From Scolanthus callimorphus (Eukaryota > Cnidaria > Anthozoa > Actiniaria > Edwardsiidae), in NCBI GenBank assembly GCA_033964015.1, contig CM066913.1, positions 18,375,854 through 18,439,853 of the forward strand: a stretch of 64,000 nt of DNA, written 5' to 3'. Below, one piece after another: positions 1 to 10,335 of this stretch (positions are counted from its first letter, which is position 1; every line of letters starts with the position of its first letter). The position numbers were made by a program, and so were the translations under genes. Below the pieces are notes generated by a model. It had not been told where the DNA came from. It worked only from the letters and a program-made list of their open reading frames with translations, and did not search any database.

Positions 1-215
1 TTGGGCCATACAAATCCCTTTTGATCTGTTATTTTGATCCCTGAGCCCAATTTCTCACCCTCAGTTTTGATCCCCGTTCTCCTTAAAAATTCTGATCCCT
101 GATCCGGACCTCAAACACCTATTGATCCCCACTCCTCCCCTTTTGATCCCTGGGCCCGCCCCTCTGGGCCCTGATCCCGGTCATATTTTGGGCTTTGACC
201 CCTGAGCCCATATCA
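1..215. repeat. Degenerate TTTGATCCC repeat
   Basis: The first 200 bases hold about eight scattered, imperfect copies of a TGATCCC(T/C)GAGCCC-like phrase at irregular spacing. It looks like a decayed simple tandem repeat. No coding potential was seen here or between 215 and 450. Confidence 0.5.
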
Positions 216-452
216 TGTTACGAGCCTGGTATAAAAGACAGTAACTTGGTCAACTAGAAAACACAGTATAATAAGATGTATTTTCAAGAGCCAGAGGCAA
301 ATAAACTTCGGAGAATAGCTCCCTCCTCAGATAAGAGATAAATCTGCAATTTCTCTTAAATTTGATTAGTAACAGTTTGCCTACACATAGATAGCACAAC
401 AAATATAATGTCAAAGCACGACGTCATCATGACGCGATAAGTAAAGTACATA

Positions 453-573
453 CAGGGGCGTAGCCAGGGGGAGGGGGGCCGGCCCCCCCCCCTTTCTCGG
501 GAGAGTTTCCCATACATTTGAACATGGTTCCACTATCCGGCCCCCCCTTCAGAAATTCCTGGCTACGCCGCTG
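453..573. mobile_element. Short TIR element (MITE) with 5-bp target duplication
   Basis: The left end CAGGGGCGTAGCCAGG and right end CCTGGCTACGCCGCTG form a terminal inverted repeat. The direct repeat ACATA lies immediately outside both ends (448-452 and 574-578), as expected of a target-site duplication. The 121-bp element has a G-run then a C-run inside and no coding capacity. The superfamily is not assigned. Confidence 0.75.
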
Positions 574-689
574 ACATATTAATTATGCGGAAAAAACTAA
601 GTGTCCTGATCCTGCTACAGATCTGTATCACAAAACTTAACATACGTAAGGGGTGGACCATTAGAAATTGGGGGGGGGGGGGTGTGGCG

Positions 690-1237
690 GTGTTGTGACG
701 ATTTCGAACCCTATCTTAATCAAGTCCCCAATATTAAACACAGAACTGCATTAACAAAATTACGAATAAGTAGCCATAAACTAGAAATTGAAGTCGGGCG
801 ACACAAGAAGCCATATCAAAAAGTAGAGGAAAGACTTTGCCGTTTATGTTGCAATGGAGAAATAGAAGATGAAAAACACTTCCTATTAAATTGTAGTTAT
901 TTTAAAATTGAACGGAATAAACTTTTCAAACAGATAGAGCAGTCAAGGAAAATTAATACAAGCAGAATATCAGACAATGAGCTCTTCCTCTTACTGATAA
1001 ATCCACCTGAAAACTTAAGTAAAATTATTTCAAAGTATATTTTTAATGCATTTACTGCAAGACAGAATTTTCTTTCCTTTTAATGGCCAATAATAGCATG
1101 ATCTACTGATAAGATATATATCCTAAATGTTTGTTTTTGCTTTAATTATTTTATTTCATTATTGGAATTACACCGATGTAAATTTAACCATTTACAAAGT
1201 GCCAATAAAACATGTCTGTCTATGTCTATGTCTATGG
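690..1237 (+). mobile_element. 5'-truncated LINE, C-terminal end of ORF2 plus 3' tail
   Basis: An open frame from about 690 to 1083 encodes the tail of a non-LTR retrotransposon polyprotein. It has the zinc-knuckle-like motif RLCRLCCNG...IEDEKHFLLNC (C-x2-C...H-x4-C pattern) that follows the reverse transcriptase in many LINEs, then a helical end. The stop at 1081-1083 is followed by a short 3' UTR, an AATAAA at 1204-1209 and a (TCTATG)n tail ending near 1237. There is no methionine at the apparent 5' edge because the copy is 5'-truncated, which is usual for LINE insertions. A G-run at 670-681 precedes the truncation point. Confidence 0.75.
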
Positions 1238-1298
1238 CATCCCCCCCCAAAAAAAAACAAAAAAAAAAACGAGCAAAGCCACTCCGTCAAAAAAGAAC

Positions 1299-1565
1299 AT
1301 ATACCGTTTCCGGGAAACGTTGTCATCCAAAAAGCCTATAAGCTTGAAGCGCAAAGAATGATGGGGGCATTTAAACTGCTACTGTTTGATCTGAATTCAG
1401 ACAGTTATCGCAACCACAGGTGAAATGAATAAATTTCAGCACATTTTCAAGCATGTTTGTTTCTAATATTTTACAGAAATTTAAATAAATCTTTACCCAT
1501 ACTCTCCAGCGCACCAAGCTTATAGGCTTTTTGGGTGACAACGTATCCCGGAAAGGGTATATATT
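1299..1565. mobile_element. Foldback element, ~55-bp arms
   Basis: Arm 1299-1352 and arm 1509-1565 are reverse complements with few mismatches; both contain CCAAAAAGCCTATAAGCTT in one or other orientation. About 155 bp lie between them with no coding capacity. The structure fits a non-autonomous inverted-repeat transposon. Confidence 0.7.
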
Positions 1566-1569
1566 ATTC

Positions 1570-1870
1570 TCTTACTTTCTGAACGAGTATAAAATATTTT
1601 ATCTCTAATCTACATTAACAACACAATACCAATTAGGAGCGAGCGTCTCTTTATTGATAGCTGATGTGGCATGTAATAGACAATAGATATTGTGAACATA
1701 ACGTGAGCGTGGTATAACACGCAACAAGTAATTTTAGACACAATTAATTTGGGAAGGCAATATATTGTAAATGTAAATTAACGGAAAAGCTCAACAAGAG
1801 GAAAAGACGCTTCGAATAACTTAGCCGATTAAGCTCCTTTAAATACTGAACTCCTAACATCCCTAGGGAC
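1570..1870. repeat. Diverged dispersed repeat shared with 31.7-31.9 kb
   Basis: The segment starting GAACGAGTATAAAA and continuing through TAGGAGCGAGCGTCTC resembles 31677-31910, which is the interior of the TAAA-flanked element at 31513-32071. This copy lacks that element's clear ends and is probably a remnant of the same family. Confidence 0.55.
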
Positions 1871-2560
1871 ACAATACAAGTGTAAGAGGACTTATACTTG
1901 GTCTTTTATTTGTTTCTCAATACCAGAGGGGCCATGGAGTCGCAATACTTAACACCACGATAATCACATACATACACGTTTTATTTTTTAGGGGCCATGG
2001 AGTCGGAATACTTTACCACGATAATCACAAGAGTATAATGAGAACAAACAGTGGGATTATAAGGTACGTGGTATAGTGCCTCGTACTTAGGTGCGTTCTA
2101 TTGATTTTCGAGGCGAGAGCGACTGGGAGCGAGCTAGCGCGAAAGGTATCATGGATGAGCCTTCCCATGTTCCTTTGCGAAAACGAACCATTCCCAAGAT
2201 GCATTGCGCGCTCGCTAGAGATTTTTCTCTCTTTCTACTAAATAGAGACGCCTAGGGACGAGGCAGGCGTGGTATCGTGTTTTTTTTTTTGGAAAATCAA
2301 CAACGCGCGTCATATCGCTATCTTATGTGCGTGCGCAAATGAAGGACTTTGTTGTTATGGCCACAACGTGCCGGCCCGCACGACAAGCGTGTGAATGCTA
2401 AAGCCTTGCTTGACACTAGTGGGTATTATTATTGTCCAATCAGAGACAAGCATTTCTGATGAAATTCAGCATTGGATTCCTTGGTAAGCCTGTGATATTT
2501 TTTTTGTGATATTCATAGGATTATGGGATAAAATACCAGTCTAAAATAGAATAATCGAAT
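1871..2560. other. No gene seen; AT-rich spacer
   Basis: No supportable coding exon was found. A near-duplication of GGGGCCATGGAGTCG occurs near 1927 and 1991. A weak inverted pair around GAGCGAGCTAGCGCG (about 2130) and TGCGCGCTCGCTAGA (about 2205) may be another decayed foldback element. Confidence 0.4.
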
Positions 2561-2670
2561 ATAAGTTATAGCCTACTAGTAGCGAAAAGTGTCGGATTTG
2601 AAGGCCAGAAAATGGCAAATGAACGTTTTTGGCTATACAAATTGACCTACTAGTGCGATGTGACTAAATC
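2561..2670 (+). repeat. Dispersed repeat, inverted partner at 21628-21741
   Basis: This segment (TTATAGCCTACTAGTAGCGA...GACCTACTAGTGCGATGTG) matches the reverse complement of 21628-21741 with about nine in ten bases alike over most of its length. Both copies are rich in the palindrome ACTAGT. No coding capacity. Confidence 0.65.
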
Positions 2671-3105
2671 AATTATTCCAGTAAATAGTCACGTTAGGTG
2701 TTTAGGAAACATTTTTTTTATTTACTGCTGAGCTTTATTTCTGTAGAAATGCCGAGAAAAACAAGGCCGACGGCGTGCTGTCACATATATATAATATACA
2801 AATCTGTAAACAACAAATAGATGCCACATTTATTCAATAACTTTGATCTTACTAGTATATTCCCATTTGGAGACTTTGACAGAATCCCCGAATGAAACCC
2901 TTAACTATTCTACTTGATTAGTCACTGCTGTCTTCATTGTTGAAAGCTAACTCAATACGGACGTATGGTGGCTATAAGCCAGTTGATTTGCAATTTTTTG
3001 CCTCTCTTATAGGTGCTCTCTTTTTGTTAAGTCACACTTTACTTTCCCGAACAAAAATACTATTAGCAGAATTATTCTCTAGCTACTAATAGACTATAAC
3101 TTTTT

Positions 3106-3248
3106 ACAATATAGCTACGATATAACGCGCGCTCTGATTGGTCCAAATCTATGCTCTATTACACCGATAAATTAATGGTCCTCCCCCGCTATATCATAAA
3201 AGCATTAGAGCACAACTTTCTATGACTTTATCGGCGCAATAGAGCACT
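3106..3248 (+). repeat. Dispersed repeat family, second copy at 43443-43613
   Basis: The stretch from CAATATAGCTACGATATAAC to AGAGCACAACTTTCT is nearly identical to 43443-43577, inside an intron of the channel gene. The downstream half is partly self-complementary (AGAGCACAACTTTCT against AGAAAGTTGTGCTCT in the other copy), suggesting a foldback MITE. Confidence 0.7.
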
Positions 3249-3310
3249 TGTGATGTTGGGAGAGAAACTCGAAACGCTTTAAAGTCACTCGCCTGCGGCT
3301 CTCGATTTTA

Positions 3311-3736
3311 CAACGTTCTCGTGCAGACGAGCTGGGGAGCTCTGGGTGCGAGAATGATGTTTAAGTATCCACGGCTCGGTCCTGCGCGCGCAAACTCGTA
3401 TCCAGAGCTACCGCATTCTCAAACCCAGAGCTCCCCGGCTCGTTGTCTCGCAGGGGAGGCTCTGGTGACATCCATTTGAAGGCCTTCACTGATTGGATAA
3501 AATGGCGCGCACGCGTAAAAGTAGCTTCATCTCGCTTTATAAAAACGTATCTGTTGAAATAACATTCGGCATTCATTTCCTAGTCGTCTTTCAACCTATG
3601 CTTTTGACGTGAACGCTCTAAAAGTAATTTTGAGGCCATAAAACTACCATTTTCTTTGGAGCATGCGTCGGTGGCTGTCACCAGAGCCTCCCCCGCGAGG
3701 TGACGAGCCGGGGAGCTCTGGCCGTGCGAGAATGGA
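3311..3736. repeat. GC-rich inverted repeat family, three arms
   Basis: Three copies of a block containing GAGC(C/T)GGGGAGCTCTGG and TGCGAGAATG lie here: forward at 3319-3358, reverse at 3408-3475 and forward at 3671-3736. The last two can pair as ~65-bp arms around a ~195-bp loop. A weakly related CTCGCGAGCAGCGAGGAGCTC sequence occurs near 21855. The block ends just downstream of the minus-strand gene's stop codon. Confidence 0.6.
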
Positions 3737-3794
3737 GCCTCCGAGGGTCCTTGCTGTGACCAGTTCTGCACTGTTTATGGATTCGAGCACGTGA

Positions 3795-4874
3795 TCAGTT
3801 GCCGTGGATACCATTGAACGCGTGTTCGGCCTGCTGATGCAGATCATCAAGTAACTCTTGCAAGTTAATTGCTTCATTGAGGCTCTTCCTTAGCTCGTCT
3901 ATAGTATTCCTGGATATCGCGCAGGTTGCGAAATTTGCCAAGCCCAGAGCTGTAAAAGTGACCACACTAGCAAGCCCGACAAAAGCGGCAAAGTCGCTGA
4001 GTTTCGGCCATGTTTGCCATACTTGCAAGCCTTGGGCGCCTGCTGTAGCCAGGTTCACGACTCCATCAACAGCTGAGTAATCTGCCAAGAGATCCAAGCT
4101 TTGTATGTGCCCATTCAAGTTCACTCTCAATTCACTGATCATTTTTAGAGTTCTCACAAACAACGTGTTAACGGTGACCATTTTTCGGCTGATTGCCCCG
4201 TTTCTGGGTTCCGCCTCGCACATCTCGATCAGCTCTCCGACGAAGTTTTCCATCCGTTCCATGTTTCTGTTAATCAAGGTGAACTTGTTTGGGTTCTTTA
4301 TGACGTTAGTAGCTGCTGAAATTTTCTTCCACGCGATGTAGATTTTCACCAGCTGAAAGATTGCCACATAAACAGACCCCTTAGCCATGTCTAAGACCAT
4401 CTTGTTGCCTTTGTTGTCCCGATAACTCCTCATCGGATCTAAGATCTTTGCTTTTGCATCCTTGTGATCTGTGATCTTCTTCATTGCGACGTCTTGTTTG
4501 AATTCCTCCAACGACAGATCTAGCACTTCACAATAGTGCTCTTTCATGTCTGTAGTGCTGTTTTTAAGCTGAAACCTCAAGGCTCTCTCTATGGCCTTCT
4601 GGCCATCGTCTGCCTTTGCTAAGACTTTGTCGTCGAGGATTCTTTCAAGCTTCCCCAAATTAACGTCCACTGTGTTTAGATGACCGAGGTTTTCATATGC
4701 CTTTTTGAAGCACCAACCTCCTTGCGCCAGATCAGATGCGTATTGGATCATTTTCCCTATATTTCCTTTACTCTCTTCCTCTGTCAAACCTTGCCGAAGG
4801 CTTTCTACATGAATTTGATCAAGTTGCATGGCATGTTCTACATTCGGTGCAAGTTGAGTGTTCGAGCCAGACAT
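3795..4874 (-). CDS. Uncharacterised helical protein with C-terminal hydrophobic hairpin, 359 aa
   Basis: This is a complete uninterrupted reading frame on the minus strand, from ATG at 4874 to a stop ending at 3795. I do not recognise the family. The sequence is almost entirely predicted helix: residues ~1-200 are polar and amphipathic with many K/E/D; a mildly hydrophobic stretch lies near 165-185 (VYVAIFQLVKIYIAW); a strong hydrophobic region around 290-325 (FAAFVGLASVVTFTALGLAN) looks able to form a membrane hairpin, followed by an amphipathic helix of ~35 residues. No signal peptide, enzyme motif or zinc site is visible. This architecture occurs in apolipoprotein-L-like and alpha-helical membrane-inserting proteins, but that is resemblance of form, not homology. 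Codon use and intact length argue for a real intronless gene, possibly a retrocopy. Confidence 0.75.
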   Translation of the reverse strand: MSGSNTQLAPNVEHAMQLDQIHVESLRQGLTEEESKGNIGKMIQYASDLAQGGWCFKKAYENLGHLNTVDVNLGKLERILDDKVLAKADDGQKAIERALRFQLKNSTTDMKEHYCEVLDLSLEEFKQDVAMKKITDHKDAKAKILDPMRSYRDNKGNKMVLDMAKGSVYVAIFQLVKIYIAWKKISAATNVIKNPNKFTLINRNMERMENFVGELIEMCEAEPRNGAISRKMVTVNTLFVRTLKMISELRVNLNGHIQSLDLLADYSAVDGVVNLATAGAQGLQVWQTWPKLSDFAAFVGLASVVTFTALGLANFATCAISRNTIDELRKSLNEAINLQELLDDLHQQAEHAFNGIHGN

Positions 4875-4979
4875 CCTAATTTTCTCGTTTTATCCCGATT
4901 AAGCAACGCGTTTCTTGTTGCCGTTGTAAATTCAGTTTTTCCTGTCTAAGGAATTTGCTTGTGCCAATATAGACTAATA

Positions 4980-5520
4980 TGAGTTTACAATGAACCCTGC
5001 AGCATCATTCTCTTGCGTGTCTAGCTCGACCAATTCCTAGAAATATAAACCCTTCGAGAGAATTAGAATTTTAATGAGCTCATAAGACATATAACACGCG
5101 GGGAAATCCCAGTTATTTCTGCCTCACAAGCAAGTTTTTATTATTGTTTTCTAGAAAACGCATTAGACGCCACACACCGTATCAGTTTTTTAGCTTCTTT
5201 TATCTGCAGAATTTCGTAACGAAACAATTCGCAATTCTAGACATCCAAGACACTTTTTGATCTACTTTTAATATATATTTTGTAATGTAAATTGATGTAT
5301 GGAGTCTTCCGTCTTCTTGCCTCCATTTGGGAATTTTCCCTTCCTTGTAAACATTCCTTTGATTGGCTAATTTTGACAGCTCCATGTGATCTGTTGACCT
5401 ATGGTTTTTTTCCCTGTGCACCCTTTTCCGTTTTGTTTCAGAGCCGGCGATGAGTGATAAAATGATAATATATAGATTTAGACACTGCCTAAAAGCGAAG
5501 CTCCGAATGAACCCTCTTCA
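4980..5520. other. Upstream spacer of the helical-protein gene; no gene seen
   Basis: This AT-rich region would hold the promoter of the minus-strand gene ending at 3795. No TATA box at a convincing distance, RNA gene or long repeat was seen. Confidence 0.35.
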
Positions 5521-5524
5521 CCAC

Positions 5525-6360
5525 TATCACAGCATCCTACCAAGGTTGACTGTTTAGCCTCATATACCTTTCTGAGATGTATATTTGCTTCTCCTAGGCA
5601 AAGGGTTTCTATTAACATTACTGCATGCAATATTACTCAAAAACGCCATATCAAATATTTAGGTATCTTTATTGATGACCACCTTAAATGGGATGCACAA
5701 ATTGCTCCTTATCAAAAAAAACACAGGAATCCTTAATAAATTACGATATTATCTACCCCTCAGCACACTCAGGCAACTCTATTATAGTCCTATGGCCTTA
5801 TGAGCTGGAGAACTGCATGTCAAACTCGCCTTAAATCTGTAAAGTTCAAAATGAATAAATGTATAAAATCCATCTTTTTTGCTTCCAGAAGGAAAATGCA
5901 TCCAAATATTATTTATGCAATAAAAGTACTTTCCGCGTGCTCTCTGCTTTCTTACAAACACGAGGGGGATGCTGGGAGAACTGATCAAAACTTGAAAGAC
6001 ACGAGCCGAAGGCGAGATCGACCAACATTCCCCGAGTACCAGAGAGCACACAGAAAGTATTTTTATTGCTTTTAGAAAATAACAAACACACACGCGACAG
6101 CGTTGCGGGACAATCGTGTTTCTCAGGTCTCTTACAAACACGCTTTTTAACCAATCAGAATGCGCACATTCACAATACAACATAGGTGTTATTTTCTAAA
6201 AGCTTTTAGAAATTCGTAACCTCGATAGCACGTTCAACATTAAAATATTTTCTCTCATATATAAAATCAAACATTTCCAAATCAAACCCCAACTGCCCTC
6301 CAAAACTTGATTGTCCCGGCCTAAAATGTGCTAATAAACTGATTTAACTGAACTGAACTA
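5525..6360 (+). mobile_element. Decayed LINE ORF2 C-terminal fragment with internal insertion
   Basis: Translation in shifting frames gives phrases typical of the region after the reverse transcriptase in CR1/L2-like LINEs: HIKYLGIFIDDHLKWDAQI near 5650, then ILNKLRYYLPLSTLRQLYYS near 5730-5790. Frameshifts and stops show it is dead. The LINE is interrupted at about 5917-6201 by an unrelated repeat and appears to resume to a 3' tail at 6320-6360 ending in repeated TGAAC units (ACTGAACTGAACTA). Confidence 0.7.
5917..6201 (-). mobile_element. Foldback repeat inserted in LINE; reverse partner at 51811-52115
   Basis: The block from GCAATAAAAGTACTTTCCGC to TTATTTTCTAA matches the reverse complement of 51811-52115 at high identity, including a CCAATCAGAATGCGCACATT box. 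Internal inverted phrases (GAGAGCACGCGGAAAG-like) give it a foldback structure. It sits inside the LINE remnant, so it inserted later. Confidence 0.75.
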
Positions 6361-6423
6361 TTTTTACAATTTGTTTATATCACCTAGCCTGCGAACATCC
6401 GGTACACGCGAGCTATTAACCTT

Positions 6424-6570
6424 TAGGGTTCATCCCTTCCCAAAATATAAACCTTTCTCTTTTGATGACGTTATCGATGATGTCTTACCACGTGACTACG
6501 TAGTTGCACCTTCTACTCTTGGGTTGCCTGTCTGAAGACGGACGATCGAACGAACGAACGCACGCACACA
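6424..6570. repeat. Single relative of the double-CRE unit plus GAAC-type microsatellite
   Basis: TTTTGATGACGTTATCGATG at about 6458 is a diverged copy of the TGACGTCATCGATGACGTCA core of the 16.8-17.5 kb array. It is followed by (GAAC)n-like and (GCAC)n-like short repeats near 6545-6570. Confidence 0.45.
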
Positions 6571-7640
6571 CCGGAAGTCCAAGAAAGAACAGGTCGATGT
6601 ATATACACTTTTGTTTTGTTTCCTTCTCCTGCATGTAGCTATGGGGCTCCGCTAACGAGCTCCGCTATCACAGATGACGAGAAAAGCAGGAACGTCAGAG
6701 TGGAAGTTCCAGCTTTGTAGGAGTTCATATTACTTCGCAATGTGAGCCCAAGATTTTGTACTGACTGAGGTAGTCCCTATAGCCAAAGATAACATTCCAA
6801 ATTTTGATGATATTTGGAGGATATGACCATAATACGTGATACGTGGTAATTTGATCAGCACAAAAGTAAACATTTTCTTGAACATGTTTATTACTAGCTC
6901 TGCGCAAACCGTGTAAACGTTATGCAAGGAAAGGTAGGTAGCACATATTTTTCACAGAAACGTTTGAGATATAACTGCAGCCGAATAAAATATACAAGAA
7001 ACAGATCACCAAACGAACGTCTTTTCCACTCTGCCGGGTGGAACATCGTACGCGCGCTCTGATTGGCTAATCGGCGGGTAGAATTTCCCTGAACTACCCA
7101 CGAGCAATACGCATTTTTTCCCGCCATTTCACAAACCGCGCGCGCGCGTGGCTCTGTCAGACTTCATTCACGCGAAGCCCTAAATTCACTTCAAAAGAGG
7201 ACTGGACAACTTAACTCCCTGTTTCTTTGAGTCAATTTTAACGTAATTTGTATTTCGTATCTTTTTAAATACTGATTACTCTATATTGTAAGTACACTTA
7301 GTAATTCTGATAAACCACCGTGGATAAATAAAATTACTTTAGTCTTGGTCGAGGAAACTAAGATCTTTCTGTACTGGAGATGTATCGAACTGTAAAGCCT
7401 CTATAAACTTCATTACCAACTGGGGGATTGAGTGGAAATTAAATGATGGGTGTACTATACGGAAACATTTGGGGAAATAAAAAATTTCTCTCTACGACTG
7501 GTCGTGTATAGTGTGGAGTGTGGAGTCTTCGGGAGATTCGTTGCTAAAAAACAGAAACGCATGCTCCAGGAGCGAAAACTAATAAGACCATCCTATCAGA
7601 TAACTATTTAGAAATATGTCAAGCTTAAAAGCATGGTCGG
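6571..7640. other. No gene seen
   Basis: About 1 kb with no convincing exon. It includes a CG-rich stretch (7040-7150) containing GCGCGCTCTGATTGGCTAATC, a CCAAT-box-bearing phrase also found in the repeats at 3106 and 43443. The minus-strand open frames across this region lack recognisable protein features. Confidence 0.35.
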
Positions 7641-7700
7641 ATAGATTGAGAAGTAGCGGGATTATATACGATTTGTTTTCGAGGTTTTAAGCCTTCGCTG
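7640..7700 (+). repeat. Dispersed repeat shared with window end (63945-64000)
   Basis: GAGAAGTAGCG(G/A)GA(T/C)TATATACGATTTGTTTTCGAGGTT, followed by TAAGCCTTC here and CTTAGCCTTC there, occurs in both places. The second copy is cut by the window edge, so the full length is unknown. Confidence 0.6.
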
Positions 7701-8487
7701 GCCATCGTTACGGGACGATACTTCTTTGATTTGAGATGCGCAGAACAGCTGCGCAGTTGCGTGACAGGCTCCCTTTTTAAAAAAAAAACAAGTCAAGCTT
7801 CCTTTCGGCCGTCATCTGAAATCCGCTCTAATGATTTTCTGAGGTTGTTTGTCGCAGGAAATATTAGCCTCCGGTGATTTTCCATGCCGCAGAAGTCACG
7901 TAAGATGATTAACTAATGGAGCCGTAAGGCTATTTTTACCCTCCACTGCACCGCGCTTGCTATGCGGTTTATATTTTCATCGTGATGCAGAGCTAAAGTC
8001 ATGCTATACCCCCGTCTACGCCTCCTGATTGGTCTCTAATCGGTTTGTTTTGATGTTCTGCTATTATGATTTGCCGTGAGGGGTTTGCTCCGGAATGCAT
8101 TAACGAATGACCTGTATCAACTACGGTGACATAACGACTCGAAGCGCGCTGTGTTTACGACGATCTCAGATAAACAAGACAGACTCGCATTCATCTTTAA
8201 TAACCCAAGCCGTGTGTTTACTTCAAAAGGCAGAACAGGGTGCTTTCACTACTTAAAAATCGACAACAAAAGCTTTCCGCATCGTGTACGGTGGGGTTCC
8301 GTGTTAAAAGTTAATTAATTAAGCCCGTAAATCACGCGAAATCCAACAAGACGTTGAATACACACAAGTACTTCAGACGACAAACAAGTCTTAACTCCTC
8401 TCTGACTGGGATCTGCATGAGTAAAGTGACGCGAAGTTTGAGACTGGCACACTCAAAGAGAAGCTTCAATTGAGCTCAATATCCGAC

Positions 8488-9111
8488 ATGGAGAAAAAAG
8501 ACAACCCGTATATCGAGAGCAAAGATAAAGGCGGGAAAGAGAACATCAAAGTTCGTGCCCGGAGCAAGTCGCTTTTCCAAGCTGAGAGGCCCAATCTTAC
8601 GGATTTAGATCGCGGGGTATTTGTGGTGACCCATGCAGATTTTCCACTGCGACCACGCTCTAGGTCGTATCCGCTTGATCCAGATAAGCGTATCCCGCCT
8701 AAACCCACCGCGTTTAATCGCGCTCAAGTCACCAAGATTATTACAGACGTTTTTGAGAGTAAACTAACGAACGTAAGCTACAGCGCGAAAGACTGTGGAC
8801 TCTTTGCCAAGGAGCTGGCAAACATCATCAAGGAAAAAGTGGCGGATTTGCATTATCCGGGTTATAAACTGGCGTGTACTTGTGTGATCACGAAACGGGT
8901 GAAGCCAGCGCCTGTGCTAGAGAGTGGGTGCGTATGGGACGAATCGAAAGCGTCTATCGAAGACGATAGCTTCGCTGAGTACGTCTACAGAAACAACGAC
9001 TTGTATGCGTTGGGAACTGTGTATGGTGTACACTGCAAAAAATTCGAGAAGAAATTATCGTGTCAGAGCTCTTCTCGGGCTAGAAGCATGCCTACACCGA
9101 TTCCAGAATAA
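8488..9111 (+). CDS. Tctex1 domain-containing protein A (DYNLT-like), 207 aa
   Basis: Single-exon frame from ATG 8488 (the frame opens a few codons earlier without another ATG) to TAA 9109-9111. Residues ~1-75 are polar and arginine/serine rich (RARSKS, RPRSRSYP). From FNRAQVTKII (residue ~76) to VYGVHC (~183) it follows the Tctex1 fold: helix 1, SYSAKDCGLFAKELANIIKEKV helix 2, then strands with KLACTCVIT, ESGCVWDES and DLYALGTVYGV. The SG/S-CVWD and final LY...VYG signatures are typical of dynein light chain Tctex type and TCTEX1D proteins. The ~24-residue tail after the domain is unusual, as family members usually stop there. Likely role: cargo or axonemal dynein light chain-like adaptor. 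The stop codon lies inside an AATAAA (9107-9112). Confidence 0.88.
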   Translation: MEKKDNPYIESKDKGGKENIKVRARSKSLFQAERPNLTDLDRGVFVVTHADFPLRPRSRSYPLDPDKRIPPKPTAFNRAQVTKIITDVFESKLTNVSYSAKDCGLFAKELANIIKEKVADLHYPGYKLACTCVITKRVKPAPVLESGCVWDESKASIEDDSFAEYVYRNNDLYALGTVYGVHCKKFEKKLSCQSSSRARSMPTPIPE

Positions 9112-9114
9112 ACA

Positions 9115-10010
9115 TCCTTTGGGGGAAGCCATCTCTACAAGTTTTGGTGCAACAGAGGGGCGTTTTATTTTTAGTTCAAAGGATTAGCTATAAGGACAGA
9201 CTTGAGATTCTTAGATCACGAGGGCTCATCGAGATATTGAATTTCAAAACAAGTGTCACCGAACCCCGTCTGGAACGAAGTGAAATCCTGTCAAACTGGT
9301 CAAACCAGTTTAGCCACACGACAGCGAGGTCAAGAGGGTCAGAAAACAGTAGAACGTAAAATTCCTGTTGTTCGTATACACACATGTAGATGGGGCACGT
9401 TAGTTTTCCCGCATTGTTTACAAACCCAAAGTACATTATAAACATTTATGATCCCTTTTTGCTAAGAAGAAATCAGTGTTTTATTTGTCCGTTTTAAGAG
9501 GGTTAAGGCAAGCTTCACCTAAACATTCCCGACTTCATTCTTCTGGGAAGTTATAGTTGAACACTGAATGCCGTACATTCAAAACAAGTTTCGCTCAAGT
9601 AAAAATTCATTAACAGTGTTTACAAGCTAAAAGTACTCTGTGTACATTATGTACATTGGTTGATAATAGGAGAAAATCAGTTTTATTGACTTACGTCAAA
9701 CGTTTTCAAAGAACGGATAATTTCGGGGTACAAAACGTGACTGATAGTCTAGGATTAACGAAAATTATCTACACGTAGAAAAGCATTGGCAGATTTATGC
9801 GGTAACTGGGAATTTTTGTATTACTGAATTAAAAGAAATACTGTCAATTGTCAAAGGTAATTGACATTATGTAATCATGCGAAGAAAAATGTCTCCATGT
9901 ACCAATTTAAGTTCTTTATGGAAGGAAATAGAGTAGATTTTAAAAATGTCATATGTATTCTAAGAAAATTGTATTATATGAAGAAAGGAAAGCCATGCCA
10001 ATCAAAACGA
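9115..10010. other. 3' flank of Tctex1 gene A; no further gene seen
   Basis: The frames in 9144-9445 show no known domain or good codon pattern. The rest is AT-rich spacer. Confidence 0.35.
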
Positions 10011-10019
10011 TAGAGGAGT

Positions 10020-10335
10020 AAGAGAAGGATGGGATGTGGAAGAAGAGGAAGGGGAAGAGGAGGCGGAGGAAAAGGAGGAGGAAAATAGTAGGAAGTGGAA
10101 GAGGAAGGGAAGAAGGGGGATGGATGGGGAGAAGGGAGGAGGGGGGAACAGGAGGTGTGTGGAAGTGAAAGAGGAGGAGGAGAAGGAGGAAAAAGGGAGG
10201 GGGATGGAGGAAGAAGAGGGAAAAGATGGAGGAGGAGGGGGTGGAGCGGGTGGAGGTGGAAGAGGAGGAGGACACAAAGGAGGAGGTCGAAGAGGAGGAT
10301 GGAGGTGGAAGAAAGAAAAGAAGAGGAGCAACAAG
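10020..10335. repeat. ~310-bp polypurine (GGA/GAA) tract
   Basis: The plus strand is nearly pure purine for about 310 bp, mostly GGA, GAA and AGG units, with isolated T or C interruptions. Open frames of ~90-156 residues on both strands (E/G/K-rich or P/S/L-rich) come from this composition and are not taken as genes. Mirror-symmetric purine tracts of this size can form triplex DNA. Confidence 0.85.
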
